Shown: positions 1 to 8,864 of the stretch, one piece after another
Layout: every line of letters begins with the position of its first letter
Position numbering within the stretch: the first letter of the stretch is position 1
Source of the DNA: Gemmatimonadaceae bacterium
Lineage (GTDB): Bacteria > Gemmatimonadota > Gemmatimonadetes > Gemmatimonadales > Gemmatimonadaceae
Reading direction: 5' to 3'
Length of the DNA stretch: 64,000 nt
NCBI GenBank assembly: GCA_030647905.1
Contig: JAUSJA010000033.1
Span: 248,001-312,000 of the forward strand
Notes under the pieces: model-generated
Seen by the model: the letters and a program-made list of their open reading frames with translations, nothing else
Database searches by the model: none
What the model was told of the DNA's origin: nothing
Translations under genes and position numbers: made by a program

Positions 1-490
1 CGATGTTACGGTCGCGCAGCAGCGCGATGACTCCCTCGTTGATCCATCCGCGGTGGCGGAATTCGATCGTGAAGCGCAGATCGGACGGAACCCTGCTCAC
101 GAAGTCCACCAGCGCGGGAAGCTCGGCCGGATCGAAGTCGGGGCTGAGCTGCACGAGGATCGGCCCGAGCTTGTGTCGCAGCTCGCGCGCTCTCTCATAG
201 AACACTTCACCGACGCCGAGCGAGTCGCGGAGACGCTGTTCGTGGGTGATCTCCTGCGGCAGCTTGAGCGTGAAGACGAAGTCGTGCGGCGTGCGGTCGT
301 ACCAGCCCTTGAATGTTGCCGGCGAGGGCACGCCGTAGAAAGTCGAGTCCACTTCTACCGAGCCGAACGCGCGCGAGTACACGGAGAGGAAATCGGCCGG
401 CCGCGTGTTGACGGGAAAGAACGGACCAACCCAGGCGTCGTAGTTCCACCCCTGGGTGCCGATGTGAATCGCTGGCTTTCTGTCCGTCAC
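1..490 (-). CDS. DUF72 (YecE-like) family protein, partial
   Basis: The 3' end of the gene lies beyond the window start, so about 163 residues are visible. The N-terminus carries the family signature IHIGTQGWNYDAWVGPFFP, followed by conserved stretches EVDSTFYGVP and FVFTLKLPQEITHE, which match DUF72/YecE TIM-barrel-like proteins. The function of the family is unproven. The start is a GTG at 490; the frame has no good upstream ATG. The gene is divergent from the glycine-zipper gene at 592. Family assignment is firm; no function is claimed. Confidence 0.8.
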   Translation of the reverse strand, partial: MTDRKPAIHIGTQGWNYDAWVGPFFPVNTRPADFLSVYSRAFGSVEVDSTFYGVPSPATFKGWYDRTPHDFVFTLKLPQEITHEQRLRDSLGVGEVFYERARELRHKLGPILVQLSPDFDPAELPALVDFVSRVPSDLRFTIEFRHRGWINEGVIALLRDRNI

Positions 491-591
491 TGTGCGCGGC
501 GCATTTTGTTCCGGCTCGTGAGATCTGGTCTCAAAATTGCCCTTTTAAGGCTGAAAGCAACACACCCGCGAATTTGATTCCAGGAGGAACG

Positions 592-1263
592 ATGGATCGC
601 AACGATCAGAACGGGCATCAGCACGGCGGCGTTCTGCGCCATGACGACAATCCGAGCATAAGCGAAGAAGTTGGCCATGCGGTGGGAGGAGTTTCGGGCG
701 TCGTGATGGGAGCCGCGGTCGGCTCGGCCGGCGGCCCCATCGGCACGATCATCGGCGGAATCGCCGGCGCGGTAGGCGGATGGTGGGCGGGACGCACAGT
801 CGCCGAAGCCGCCTCGAAGTTCAATGACCACGTCGACAACAACTACCGCCAGACGTACGAATCGCGCCCGGACCGCCTCGCCGACAGAACGTACGAGGAT
901 GTGCGCCCCGCATATCAGCTCGGCCACCTCGCCAGCGAGAACCCCGACTACAACGGCAAGAGCTTCGAGACAATCGAGTCGGACCTGCAACGCGGCTGGG
1001 GCAACGACCTCCGCGCGCGTCACGGCGATTGGGCCGCAGTGCGCCCGTACGCCGAGGAAGCGTACACGAGCCGCAGATCCGTCTCGATGCGCGAAGCGAC
1101 CAACCGCATCCAGAACAGCGGCGAGAATCTCGCTGACCGGGCATCGGATACGACCCGCAACCTCGCCAACAGGGCGATTGATGCGGTGGACAACATCGAG
1201 GCTCGCGTTGATGGCAGTCCGGCGTCGGTGCCGGGACCCGATCCAACGGATCGCCGAATGTAA
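592..1263 (+). CDS. glycine-zipper protein of unknown function
   Basis: I chose the ATG at 592 because an AGGAGG ribosome site sits at 582-587; an upstream TTG would include this site in the coding region. The 223-residue protein has a glycine/alanine-rich hydrophobic segment at about residues 35-65 (GxxxG repeats such as GAAVGSAGGPIG and GGIAGAVGGWWAG) typical of glycine-zipper membrane-interacting segments. A hydrophilic region follows with conserved-looking SENPDYNGKSFETIESDL and a helical C-terminal tail. There is no signal peptide. I do not know its role; envelope association is an inference from the glycine zipper. Confidence 0.7.
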   Translation: MDRNDQNGHQHGGVLRHDDNPSISEEVGHAVGGVSGVVMGAAVGSAGGPIGTIIGGIAGAVGGWWAGRTVAEAASKFNDHVDNNYRQTYESRPDRLADRTYEDVRPAYQLGHLASENPDYNGKSFETIESDLQRGWGNDLRARHGDWAAVRPYAEEAYTSRRSVSMREATNRIQNSGENLADRASDTTRNLANRAIDAVDNIEARVDGSPASVPGPDPTDRRM

Positions 1264-1333
1264 AAAGGGAGAAAGCAGGAAGAACGAGGAGGCCGCGACA
1301 CGCGACACACCGCGACACGCGGCCTCTTTCGTT

Positions 1334-2863
1334 TCAGCGATACGTTTCGAAGAATCCAGTGCCCGACCCACTCACGAGCTCGCCTCCAAGCCTGCCGGAG
1401 ATTCTCGCGACGCCCTTCATCTGAATGAAATATGGATGCGCGAAGCCGGCATCACGCTGTGGATCGCCCCGTTCACCGCCTGGCTCGCGATTGGCAAACG
1501 GGCTCTGATCGCGCGACTGGCGGCGTGTGTCGGTCGCGATCGCGTCCTCGATGTCGAGCTCGACTCGCAGCGTGTCGGCGCCGCGGACGTCGGCGAACGA
1601 TGCGCGAGCCGGCACTCTGACGGTCCTGCCGTCCACCAGAGCGGACCGGCCATCCTCATAAGTGATTCGTGCCGGGCGCATCACGGCGCGGAATCCGAGC
1701 GAGTCCACGAGGTACACGAAGAGCGGCGTCTCCCGTCCCTGTTGTTCGGGTCCCCGAACGCGGCCATATAGAATGGTATAAGCTCCTGCCCGCGCCGCGC
1801 CCCAGTCCCACGTCACGCCGCGCCAAACGCCCCAGTTGTGATCGTGATAGGATTGCGCGGCAGCGTACTGCTCGCACTTCGCGCCGACGCACACCTTGCC
1901 GGTCGCGCTCGCTCGCAATGCGGGCACGGCGTAACCGGAAACGAACTCCTCGGAGCCCAGCGAAGCGCCCGGGAAATAGGCGCGCGGCGCCGGAGCGACG
2001 ACGAGATCCACGCCGATTGGTTCTCCGCCATCCCGGGCCTCGGCGACAGCATGGACCTTGTAGCTCCCGTCCGATTGAACCTCGACCGTCGAGCCGCCGA
2101 GCGTCAGGTTCGCGGACGTCGTCGAGAATCTCACCGCCTGGCGCGGCACGAACGATTCGAATTTCCGCGATTCCCTGCCTTCCTCGCGCAGGGTAATCGC
2201 GACACTGCCGCCCCAGCGCTCGGTGCGCACGTCCCCGGCGACGATGAACGAGATGAACGCCCACCGCTTTCGATCGGGCGAGAGAACGTTGAAGTAATGC
2301 CACTCCGCCCAGCTCGCACGGTTGGCAGCGCTGTCCGGCGGGAGATGGAAATGATCTGTCTCGTGCCGAAGCTCCTCGAGGGACGGTGCGATCCATCTCC
2401 TGTCGCCATCGTCGTCGCGCCAGATGCCCGCACTTATCGAAACCGGGCCGCGAACAGCCATCGTTCGGCTCGGTATCTCACCACTCGCGCGCACCGGATA
2501 CTCCACGCCATTCACCGTGCGCAGATAAACGAGCCGATCGTCAATCTGCGGAGCTACCGCGCTCACCGACGACGCGAGTCGCGGGGATGCGAGCAGCTGG
2601 TCGTACACGAATCGGCCGTGGTCTATCGAGAAAAAGAGCCCGCCGACGCCTCCCGTCTTCATCACCTCCACGTCGAGACCCTGTGGAAGCACCGTGATCG
2701 AGCCGCCGCCCACGAGCTTCTCGTCGCGCGCCTGCGTCAGCAGCGCTTCGCCGACCGAGAGCAGCACGATCATCACGCCGACGCCAATGCCGAACCCGAA
2801 GAAGAGAAGCGCCGACCGCCACGGACGGTAGACGATGTTCCTGAAGGCGAGAAGCGTGATCAT
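1334..2863 (-). CDS. ABC permease N-terminus fused to AttH/CrtC lipocalin-like domain
   Basis: Residues 1-45 look like the start of a MacB/FtsX-type permease (FRNIVYRPWRSALLFFGFG, one membrane helix), followed by a periplasmic segment to about residue 160. From about 170 onward the protein is a lipocalin-like AttH/CrtC domain: AEWHYFNVLS, YHDHNWGVWRGVTWDWG and a C-terminal GRLGGELVSGSGTGFFE. The three C-terminal membrane helices of a normal FtsX permease are absent. The ATG overlaps the stop of the upstream ATPase gene (ATGA), so it is the last gene of an ABC operon. In AttEFGH-type loci the AttH protein is a separate exporter-linked gene; here it is fused. Substrate unknown. Confidence 0.75.
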   Translation of the reverse strand: MITLLAFRNIVYRPWRSALLFFGFGIGVGVMIVLLSVGEALLTQARDEKLVGGGSITVLPQGLDVEVMKTGGVGGLFFSIDHGRFVYDQLLASPRLASSVSAVAPQIDDRLVYLRTVNGVEYPVRASGEIPSRTMAVRGPVSISAGIWRDDDGDRRWIAPSLEELRHETDHFHLPPDSAANRASWAEWHYFNVLSPDRKRWAFISFIVAGDVRTERWGGSVAITLREEGRESRKFESFVPRQAVRFSTTSANLTLGGSTVEVQSDGSYKVHAVAEARDGGEPIGVDLVVAPAPRAYFPGASLGSEEFVSGYAVPALRASATGKVCVGAKCEQYAAAQSYHDHNWGVWRGVTWDWGAARAGAYTILYGRVRGPEQQGRETPLFVYLVDSLGFRAVMRPARITYEDGRSALVDGRTVRVPARASFADVRGADTLRVELDIEDAIATDTRRQSRDQSPFANREPGGERGDPQRDAGFAHPYFIQMKGVARISGRLGGELVSGSGTGFFETYR

Positions 2864-3531
2864 CCGTCCACGATGCTGCCGTCGCGCATGTGGATCTTCC
2901 GATGCGCCGTGGCCGCCAGCTCTTCGTCGTGCGTGACGACGATGATCGTCGTACCATCCGCGTTCAGCCGCTCGAACAGCGCGATTATCTCGGCACCCGT
3001 CTTCGCGTCGAGCTCACCCGTCGGCTCATCGGCGAGAAGGATCGCCGGCTTGTTCGCGAGCGCACGCGCGACCGCTACGCGTTGCTGCTCTCCGCCCGAC
3101 AGCTCCGACGGTCTGTGCCTCTCGCGATGCCCGAGCCCGACGTATCGCAGCAGCTCCCTCGCGCGCCCGGCGCGCTCCTCCTTCCCCAGCCCCGCTTCCG
3201 CCATCGGCAGCTCTACGTTCTCGCGCGCGGAGAGCGTCGGCATCAGATAGAACCGCTGAAACACGAAGCCGATGTTCCGTAGGCGGAATTCAGTCGCTTC
3301 GCGATCGCGCATGCCCCCCAACGCGTGCCCGCGAATCCGCACGCTCCCGCGCGTCGGCTGATCAATCGCGCCAAGCAGGTTGAGAAGCGTTGATTTGCCG
3401 CAGCCCGATGGCCCCACGATCGCCACGTACTCACCGTCGGAGATGTCGAAGCTCACTCCGCGCAGCGCGTGCACGTGCTCCGCGCCGAACCGATAGTCCC
3501 TCGCCAGATCGCGCGCTTCCACGACCGTCAC
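2860..3531 (-). CDS. ABC transporter ATP-binding protein (MacB/LolD type)
   Basis: This 223-residue ATPase has Walker A GPSGCGKST, Q-loop VFQRFYLMPTLS, signature LSGGEQQR, Walker B ILLADEPTGELDA and the H-loop histidine in VVTHD. It belongs to the MacB/LolD/FtsE group, which drives export or lipoprotein release with FtsX-type permeases. I place the start at the GTG 3531, whose GTGA overlaps the stop of the permease at 3528; an upstream in-frame ATG would add a low-complexity extension inside the permease gene. It sits between two permease genes and the fused permease-AttH gene, all translationally coupled. Confidence 0.9.
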   Translation of the reverse strand: MTVVEARDLARDYRFGAEHVHALRGVSFDISDGEYVAIVGPSGCGKSTLLNLLGAIDQPTRGSVRIRGHALGGMRDREATEFRLRNIGFVFQRFYLMPTLSARENVELPMAEAGLGKEERAGRARELLRYVGLGHRERHRPSELSGGEQQRVAVARALANKPAILLADEPTGELDAKTGAEIIALFERLNADGTTIIVVTHDEELAATAHRKIHMRDGSIVDG

Positions 3532-4715
3532 GCGATCGCCTCCTGCCTGAGCGTCGTCGCTATCGGAAGCGACGCGGCGCGGAATGACGGATACACCCCC
3601 GCCGCTATCCCGGAGAGCGTCAGCAGACCCAGCGCCGTCCACGCCGCGCGCGGCTGAAACAGAAAGAAGTCAATCGCCACCGGGAGTCCCGGGAAGCTTG
3701 AAAGAATTCCATTGAGATAACGCGCGGTTACGAGACCAAGACCAAGTCCGCCGATGGCGCCGGCGATCGTGATGGCGATCCCTTCCAGCACGACCTGTTG
3801 CACGACGTGGGTACGCGACACGCCAAGCGCGCGCATGACGGCGATTTCACCGATTCTCTCGTTCACCGACACGGTCATCAGAGTCGTCACGAGGAGAAAT
3901 CCGACGAACAGACTGACCGTGCCAAGGATGATGGCGAGCTGGCGGAAGTAGCTGAGCCGCTGGTCAACCTGCGCCAGCGCCGTCGCGGTAGAGATCGCGC
4001 TCACTCCGGGAATCGCACGCTCGATCCACGCCCGCGTGCTCTCGACCTCCGAATCGTTCCGAACCTTGATCATGAACAGCGATGCGTCGTCGGCGCGCGA
4101 CGGCCCGCCCATCTCCTGAAGCGTGGCGAGGCGCATCACCGTCGCAAGCTGGTTCGCCGCCCCGTACAGGAATCGAACGCGGCCGGTAATCACCAGCCTC
4201 CGCGATCCCGAGTATGTCCGAAGCTGCGGGTCATATCCGGTCGCGACGTCGAGCGTGTCGCCGATCTTCGCGCCCGTCGCTCTCAGGAAATCGTCGTTCA
4301 CCGCGAGCGCGTCCGCAGCGGTGGGATCGCGACCGGAGAGCAGCTCGTAATCGCCCTGCACCGCCGGATTCACGCCCAGCGCCGCGCTGGTGACGACCCT
4401 GCCGCCGATCGGAATGTGAATCGTACCACCAAGCACCGGGCTGATCGTCACGATCGCCGGATTGTGACGAAGAAGGGACGTGATCCCGCTCGCGTTCTCG
4501 ATGGTCGCGTCGGTATCGAACGGAAGCGTTCCCTTGGGCGCGAGTCTCAACTGGAATCCGCGCGACAGCAGCAGCTCGCGGAACGACTCGCGCATCCCGG
4601 TGGACATCATCACCATGTCCAGCAGCATCGCCGCCGCAACCGCAACTCCGAGAATCGCCAGCAGCGTGCGCGTCGAATGCCGTTTGAGCGAAGCCCACGC
4701 CAGCGCGAGTCGCAT
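3528..4715 (-). CDS. FtsX/MacB-like ABC permease
   Basis: The 395-residue protein begins with an amphipathic stretch and one membrane helix (LAILGVAVAAAMLLDMVMM). A large periplasmic MacB_PCD-like domain follows, then three C-terminal helices with the FtsX signature VNERIGEIAVMRALGVSR. This is the standard four-helix MacB/LolC layout. The ATG at 4715 overlaps the stop of the preceding permease gene (TGATG), a better choice than the longer reading frame that runs back through that gene. It probably forms a heterodimer with the product of 4715-5524 and is energised by the ATPase at 2860. Confidence 0.88.
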   Translation of the reverse strand: MRLALAWASLKRHSTRTLLAILGVAVAAAMLLDMVMMSTGMRESFRELLLSRGFQLRLAPKGTLPFDTDATIENASGITSLLRHNPAIVTISPVLGGTIHIPIGGRVVTSAALGVNPAVQGDYELLSGRDPTAADALAVNDDFLRATGAKIGDTLDVATGYDPQLRTYSGSRRLVITGRVRFLYGAANQLATVMRLATLQEMGGPSRADDASLFMIKVRNDSEVESTRAWIERAIPGVSAISTATALAQVDQRLSYFRQLAIILGTVSLFVGFLLVTTLMTVSVNERIGEIAVMRALGVSRTHVVQQVVLEGIAITIAGAIGGLGLGLVTARYLNGILSSFPGLPVAIDFFLFQPRAAWTALGLLTLSGIAAGVYPSFRAASLPIATTLRQEAIA

Positions 4716-5524
4716 CAGCGCCCGAACAGCGTCAAAGGTGGCGTGCGCACCAGCCGCAGCGATGCGAGCAGCCCCGCACCGATCCCGAGCACGAGTGACA
4801 ATCCAATGGCAAGGGTCACGATGGATGGCGTGATCAACGAGAAATACAGCGGCGTCCGGTACACGCCCTGGTAGTACCAGTTGATGAACTGCGACGAGAC
4901 CCAGCCCACCCCCACGCCCAGCGCACATCCGACGAGCGCCAGCACCGCCGCCTCGGCGACGATTCCCTTCACCACGGTCGCGCGAGAGATCCCCATCAAT
5001 CGCAACGCGGCGACGTCGCGGCGTCGCTCCTCCACCTTGAGGAGCATGACGCAGAGGAGAAAGATCGCGCTGGCGACGATGGTGATCACGCCGATCGCCT
5101 TGTGGAAGCGGCTCACGACCTGGAAAGTCCGCGAGGTTTCCACCGCGATGTCGCGCGAGCGGTGCGCCTGGAATCCGAACGCCGCCGCGTTGATGTCGGC
5201 GAGCGCGCGCTCGGTCGCCGCGGGACCACGCGTCGCGACGGCGAAGCGATCCACCCGGTCGCCATATCCCGCAACTTTCTGAAGCTGGTCGAGGTGCATC
5301 CGCACGCGGTACTCGCTGCGTACGATCTCCGCCGGATCGGCGCCGGGCTTCACGATCGCCGAGACGATCACGGTATCTCCCGACGCGGCGCCGGGTCGCA
5401 CCGAGACGACGAGCCGGTCGCCAATCGAGATGCCGGCGTCGGCGGCGAGGCGCTCGTCTATCGCGATGGTGCGCGTGGATGGCTGCTGCAGCAACAACAG
5501 CGCGGCAAGGAAGTGTGCGATCAC
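4715..5524 (-). CDS. FtsX-like ABC permease, short
   Basis: The protein is 269 residues. It starts with a short hydrophobic segment (MIAHFLAALLLLQQ) that resembles a signal peptide more than the usual first permease helix. A soluble region follows, then three helices with the FtsX core VEERRRDVAALRLMGISR. Compared with the 395-residue partner downstream it has a reduced periplasmic domain. It is the first gene of the four-gene exporter operon and follows the dtxR gene by 70 bp on the same strand, so read-through from the mntH-usp-dtxR unit is possible. Role as second permease half is inferred. Confidence 0.8.
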   Translation of the reverse strand: MIAHFLAALLLLQQPSTRTIAIDERLAADAGISIGDRLVVSVRPGAASGDTVIVSAIVKPGADPAEIVRSEYRVRMHLDQLQKVAGYGDRVDRFAVATRGPAATERALADINAAAFGFQAHRSRDIAVETSRTFQVVSRFHKAIGVITIVASAIFLLCVMLLKVEERRRDVAALRLMGISRATVVKGIVAEAAVLALVGCALGVGVGWVSSQFINWYYQGVYRTPLYFSLITPSIVTLAIGLSLVLGIGAGLLASLRLVRTPPLTLFGR

Positions 5525-5594
5525 TTCCTGAAGTTAGCGTCCAACCGGTTCGTGAGAGTGCACGTGGTGATACGCCGTCCGGCGCCCCCCGGAT

Positions 5595-6329
5595 CTAGTG
5601 CGCCGGGGCGTCCATGTCGGTGAGCGGCGCGACCAGCACCTGCGACGCAAGCGCTGGTCCGATCGAAAGAACCGATCCGGCCACCCGGAGAGAAATCGGC
5701 CCCTCGTACGGCGCCTTCGAGATGACCACGAGCTCGGCGCCCGGCGTGATCTCGAGCTCGCCAAGGTAGCGAAGCATCTCAGGGTCGTCGTCGCTCACAC
5801 GCACGACGCGCGCGCCGTACCCCGCGCCAAGCTCGGCCAACGAGAAGTACTCCGTCTCGTCCACTTGCCCTTCGCGCGACGGAATCGGCGCACCGTGCGG
5901 ATCCACGACCGGCTCGCCTATGGCGGCTGCCATTCTGTCCACGAGCTCGTCCGACGCCGCGTGCTCCAGACGTTCGGCCTCGTCATCCACGCGATCCCAT
6001 GGGTAGTGCAGCGCGCCGGAGAGATACGCTTCGATCACGCGGTGGCGGCGGAGCGTCCTGAGTGCGGCTCGGCGGCCGGACTCGGTGAGTGTCACTCCGC
6101 GATACGGCTCGTACGAAACGAGACCCTGATCGGCGAGACGGCGCACCATTCCGCTCACCGACGCCGGGGTCAGGCTCAGCCGCTGCGCGATGTCATTGGT
6201 GGCGACGGAGACGCTCCCCCGCCCCACCTCATAGATCGCCTTGAGATAGTCCTCGACCGGACCGGTTAGCGCCTCCTCAGGCGAGGGAGAATTCTCCAGT
6301 CGCAGGTGCGCGCGCTTCCCCCCTTTCAT
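5595..6329 (-). CDS. DtxR/MntR-family metal-dependent repressor
   Basis: The 244-residue protein contains a winged helix (VEDYLKAIYEVGRGS, DIAQRLSLTPASVSGMVRRL), the DtxR dimerisation/metal-binding region (LRRHRVIEAYL, EHAASDELVDRM) and a C-terminal FeoA/SH3-like domain (ELEITPGAELVVISKAPYEG). This is the full three-domain DtxR/IdeR/MntR layout. The ATG at 6329 overlaps the usp stop (ATGA), giving an operon mntH-usp-dtxR. Since the first gene is a manganese/iron importer, the regulator most likely responds to Mn2+ or Fe2+ and represses its own operon through the palindrome at 8196-8209. That link is inferred. Confidence 0.88.
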   Translation of the reverse strand: MKGGKRAHLRLENSPSPEEALTGPVEDYLKAIYEVGRGSVSVATNDIAQRLSLTPASVSGMVRRLADQGLVSYEPYRGVTLTESGRRAALRTLRRHRVIEAYLSGALHYPWDRVDDEAERLEHAASDELVDRMAAAIGEPVVDPHGAPIPSREGQVDETEYFSLAELGAGYGARVVRVSDDDPEMLRYLGELEITPGAELVVISKAPYEGPISLRVAGSVLSIGPALASQVLVAPLTDMDAPAH

Positions 6330-6778
6330 TTCGCCTCTCCGCTCCGTCCGTGAGAGCTTCCGCGCACGAGAAGCACCGGCACGGTAGACGCGTGGCGCAC
6401 GGTGTTCGAGACGCTGCCATGAATCATGTCGCCGATGAACTTGTGGCCATGCGTGGACATCGCGATCAGATCGCACCCCTCGCGCACAGCCGCCTGCGCG
6501 ATCTCCTGCGCCGGATCGCCGGACGCCAGCACCGCCTCGGCGTCGACCCCTTCGTCCTCGAGCTCCGTCGCCAACCGCTCGATGTATTCCCGATCCTTCT
6601 TCATCTCCTCGCTCTCACGCAGCTCGAGCTGGGAGATGTTTCGCGCCGCCCATCCATCGGCGACGTGAATCAGCACGACGGAAGACTTTCCACAGACACG
6701 CGCCAGCTCGCGCACGTGATCTATGATCGCGTCGTCATACGGTGAGTTCTCCACCGGTACCAGAATCTTCCGATACAT
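6326..6778 (-). CDS. universal stress protein (UspA family)
   Basis: This is a 150-residue single Usp domain: N-terminal MYRKILVPVENSPYDDAI and a C-terminal ATP-binding type signature (MSTHGHKFIGDMIHGSVSN, then TVPVLLV). The G-2x-G-9x-G(S/T) pattern predicts nucleotide binding. It lies 2 bp after the mntH stop and overlaps dtxR. Usp proteins next to Nramp transporters have been suggested to modulate transport or stress responses, but nothing in the sequence proves a partner. Confidence 0.9.
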   Translation of the reverse strand: MYRKILVPVENSPYDDAIIDHVRELARVCGKSSVVLIHVADGWAARNISQLELRESEEMKKDREYIERLATELEDEGVDAEAVLASGDPAQEIAQAAVREGCDLIAMSTHGHKFIGDMIHGSVSNTVRHASTVPVLLVRGSSHGRSGEAK

Positions 6779-6780
6779 GA

Positions 6781-8139
6781 TCAGGCCCCCGCGAAGAACT
6801 GTACGAGCAGCCAAATGTTGAGCCCCGCGATTACGGCCGCAACCAGATACGCCAGCGCCTTGAGCCATACCGGATTCACGAACTGTCCCATCTTCACCTT
6901 GTCCGACGTGAATCTCACGAGCGGAACGACGGCGAACGAAAGCTGCATGCTGAGAATCACCTGGCTCAGGATCAGGAGCCGCGCTGTCCCGCTCTCGCCG
7001 TACATGATGGCGACGATCGCTGCCGGAATGATCGCGATCGAACGAGTGATCAGCCGCCGCATCCACGGCCGCAGGCGGATGTTGAGGAATCCCTCCATCA
7101 CTATCTGGCCGGCGAGCGTTCCCGTCAACGTCGAGTTCTGTCCCGACGCGAGCAGCGCGAGCGCGAACATCGTACTCGCCCCGGCGCCGAGCAGCGGCGT
7201 GAGAAGCTTGTACGCGTCCTGGATCTCGGCGACGTCGTTGTGACCGCTCTTGTGGAAGGTCGCCGCCGCCACGATCAGGATCGCGGCGTTGATGAACAAC
7301 GCGAACGACAGCGCAATCGTCGAATCAATGAACGCGAACTTGACCGCTTCCTTCTTCCCTTCCGCCGTCTCCTCGTATCTCCTCGTCTGAACGATGGAGG
7401 AGTGCAAATAGAGGTTGTGCGGCATCACCGTAGCGCCGAGTATGCCGACCGCCACGTACAGCATCGCCGGATTCGTCACCACCTGCGCGGATGGGATGAA
7501 CCCGCGCAACACTCCGCCGAGCGGCGGGCCAGAGAGAACGATCTCGAAGAGGAAGCAGATGCCGACGGTCGCCACCAGCGTGATCACCAGCGCCTCGAGA
7601 AGACGGAATCCCTTGTTCTGCAGGTACAGAACGACCATCACGTCAAGCGCGGTAAGCATGATTCCGAGCGTAAGCGGAATCCCGAAGAGCAGGTTGAGCG
7701 CGATGGCAGATCCGATCACCTCTGCCAGATCGCAGGCGGCGATGGCGAGTTCGCAGATGACCCACAGGAACCACGCGACCGGCGTCGGATAATGGTCGCG
7801 GCACGCCTGGGCGAGATCGCGGCCGGTCACGATGCCGAGCTTGGATGACAGACCCTGGAGAAGGATCGCCATCATGTTCGACATCAGAATCACCGTCAGC
7901 AGCGTGTAGCCGAACTGGGATCCGCCGGCGAGGTCGGTCGCCCAGTTTCCGGGGTCCATGTAACCGACCGCGACCAGGTATCCGGGCCCGGCGAACGCCA
8001 GAATCTTCCTCCACCACGGCCCGGAGGTCACGGGAACACTCCGGTACACCTCGGCCAGTGACGGCGTTATGCGAGCCCGCCTCCATCCCGCGCCTGGATG
8101 CGGTAATTCCCTCTTTGGAGGAGCAAATCGAGTGGCCAC
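6781..8139 (-). CDS. mntH: Nramp-family Mn2+/Fe2+ transporter MntH
   Basis: The protein has 452 residues and about eleven membrane helices. It has the two Nramp metal-site motifs: DPGNW in helix 1 ([12 protein letters not shown]) and MPHNLYLHS in helix 6. These residues coordinate the divalent metal in characterised Nramp proteins, so proton-coupled Mn2+ (and Fe2+) import is expected. The start is a GTG at 8139 without a clear ribosome site. It is the first gene of an operon with usp and a DtxR-type repressor, and its promoter overlaps a palindrome (8196-8209), which suggests metal-dependent autoregulation. Confidence 0.93.
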   Translation of the reverse strand: MATRFAPPKRELPHPGAGWRRARITPSLAEVYRSVPVTSGPWWRKILAFAGPGYLVAVGYMDPGNWATDLAGGSQFGYTLLTVILMSNMMAILLQGLSSKLGIVTGRDLAQACRDHYPTPVAWFLWVICELAIAACDLAEVIGSAIALNLLFGIPLTLGIMLTALDVMVVLYLQNKGFRLLEALVITLVATVGICFLFEIVLSGPPLGGVLRGFIPSAQVVTNPAMLYVAVGILGATVMPHNLYLHSSIVQTRRYEETAEGKKEAVKFAFIDSTIALSFALFINAAILIVAAATFHKSGHNDVAEIQDAYKLLTPLLGAGASTMFALALLASGQNSTLTGTLAGQIVMEGFLNIRLRPWMRRLITRSIAIIPAAIVAIMYGESGTARLLILSQVILSMQLSFAVVPLVRFTSDKVKMGQFVNPVWLKALAYLVAAVIAGLNIWLLVQFFAGA

Positions 8140-8168
8140 AGTGAGTCTATTTGGTTGACACGAAGTAC

Positions 8169-8209
8169 ATTATATGGGATACCATCAATTGCATATTAGG
8201 ATATCCTAA
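8169..8209 (-). promoter_or_regulatory. mntH promoter with DtxR/MntR-like operator palindrome
   Basis: On the minus strand a perfect TATAAT (plus 8169-8174) sits about 30 bp before the mntH GTG. About 17 bp upstream, overlapping the expected -35 position, is the perfect 14-bp palindrome TTAGGATATCCTAA (8196-8209). The half site TTAGG resembles the TTAGGTTAG half site of known DtxR/IdeR operators. Position over the -35 element fits repression by the DtxR-family protein at 5595. Binding is inferred. Confidence 0.65.
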
Positions 8210-8249
8210 CTTTTGGCGCAATAGTACTCCCCGGGCACGACTGCCCGGC

Positions 8250-8864
8250 CTAGTCAGATTCGTCGTCGAAGAATGCCAGCAGCCCCGAGAGAATCCTCTC
8301 GGTCATCCCCCAGACGACGTAGCCCCGATGATGGAAAGCGAACCGGCTCATCTCGATGCCTCGGGCCGTGACTGTCGTATCCCGCCAGACCGAGCGGTCG
8401 AGGAGAACGGAAAGGGGAACCCAGAAGGAATCCGCCACTTCCGGGCTCAGCACTGGCGGGGGCGGTTCGGAGATCAGAAACACGAACGGCCTTACGAGAA
8501 CGTCGGGCAGATGGACGGTCCAGGGCCTGAGATCGTTCAGAACGCCGAGGGGATACGCGTGATTGCGGAGATCCATCTGCGTCTCCTCGAACGTCTCCCG
8601 CATCACCGTCTCGAGCAGCGAGGTGTCCGACGGTTCCTCGCGCCCGCCGGGAAACGCAACCTGCCCGCTCCAGGGATCGCCGTCGTACACGGCTCGCTGA
8701 ATGAAAAAAACCTCGGGCTCACTTTCGGCCCCCAACCGGATCAGGATCGCCACCGCCGCACGCCAGGCGACGGGATCATGGACCTCGACAGGATTGTGCG
8801 ACGATAGCGCGGCCTCGAGCCGCACGATCCGCGGGTCACTGCGCAGCGGATCCACCACGCTCAC
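8250..8864 (-). CDS. NUDIX hydrolase, CoA pyrophosphatase-like
   Basis: The 204-residue protein has the layout of the NudL/YeaB CoA-pyrophosphatase group: FIQRAVYDGDPWSGQVAFPGG followed by the metal-binding nudix helix MRETFEET. As in that subfamily, the spacing before the RE...EE core differs from the canonical nudix box. The likely reaction is hydrolysis of CoA-type dinucleotides; other nucleoside diphosphate-X substrates are possible. A GTG start at 8864 overlaps the stop of the hydrolase gene. It is the last gene of a rhodanese-hydrolase-nudix operon. Confidence 0.85.
   Translation of the reverse strand: MSVVDPLRSDPRIVRLEAALSSHNPVEVHDPVAWRAAVAILIRLGAESEPEVFFIQRAVYDGDPWSGQVAFPGGREEPSDTSLLETVMRETFEETQMDLRNHAYPLGVLNDLRPWTVHLPDVLVRPFVFLISEPPPPVLSPEVADSFWVPLSVLLDRSVWRDTTVTARGIEMSRFAFHHRGYVVWGMTERILSGLLAFFDDESD

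Noticed and set aside
487-1371. Long minus-strand frame opposite the glycine-zipper gene
   Set aside because: It has no recognisable domain, no ribosome site and mirrors a well-supported plus-strand gene.
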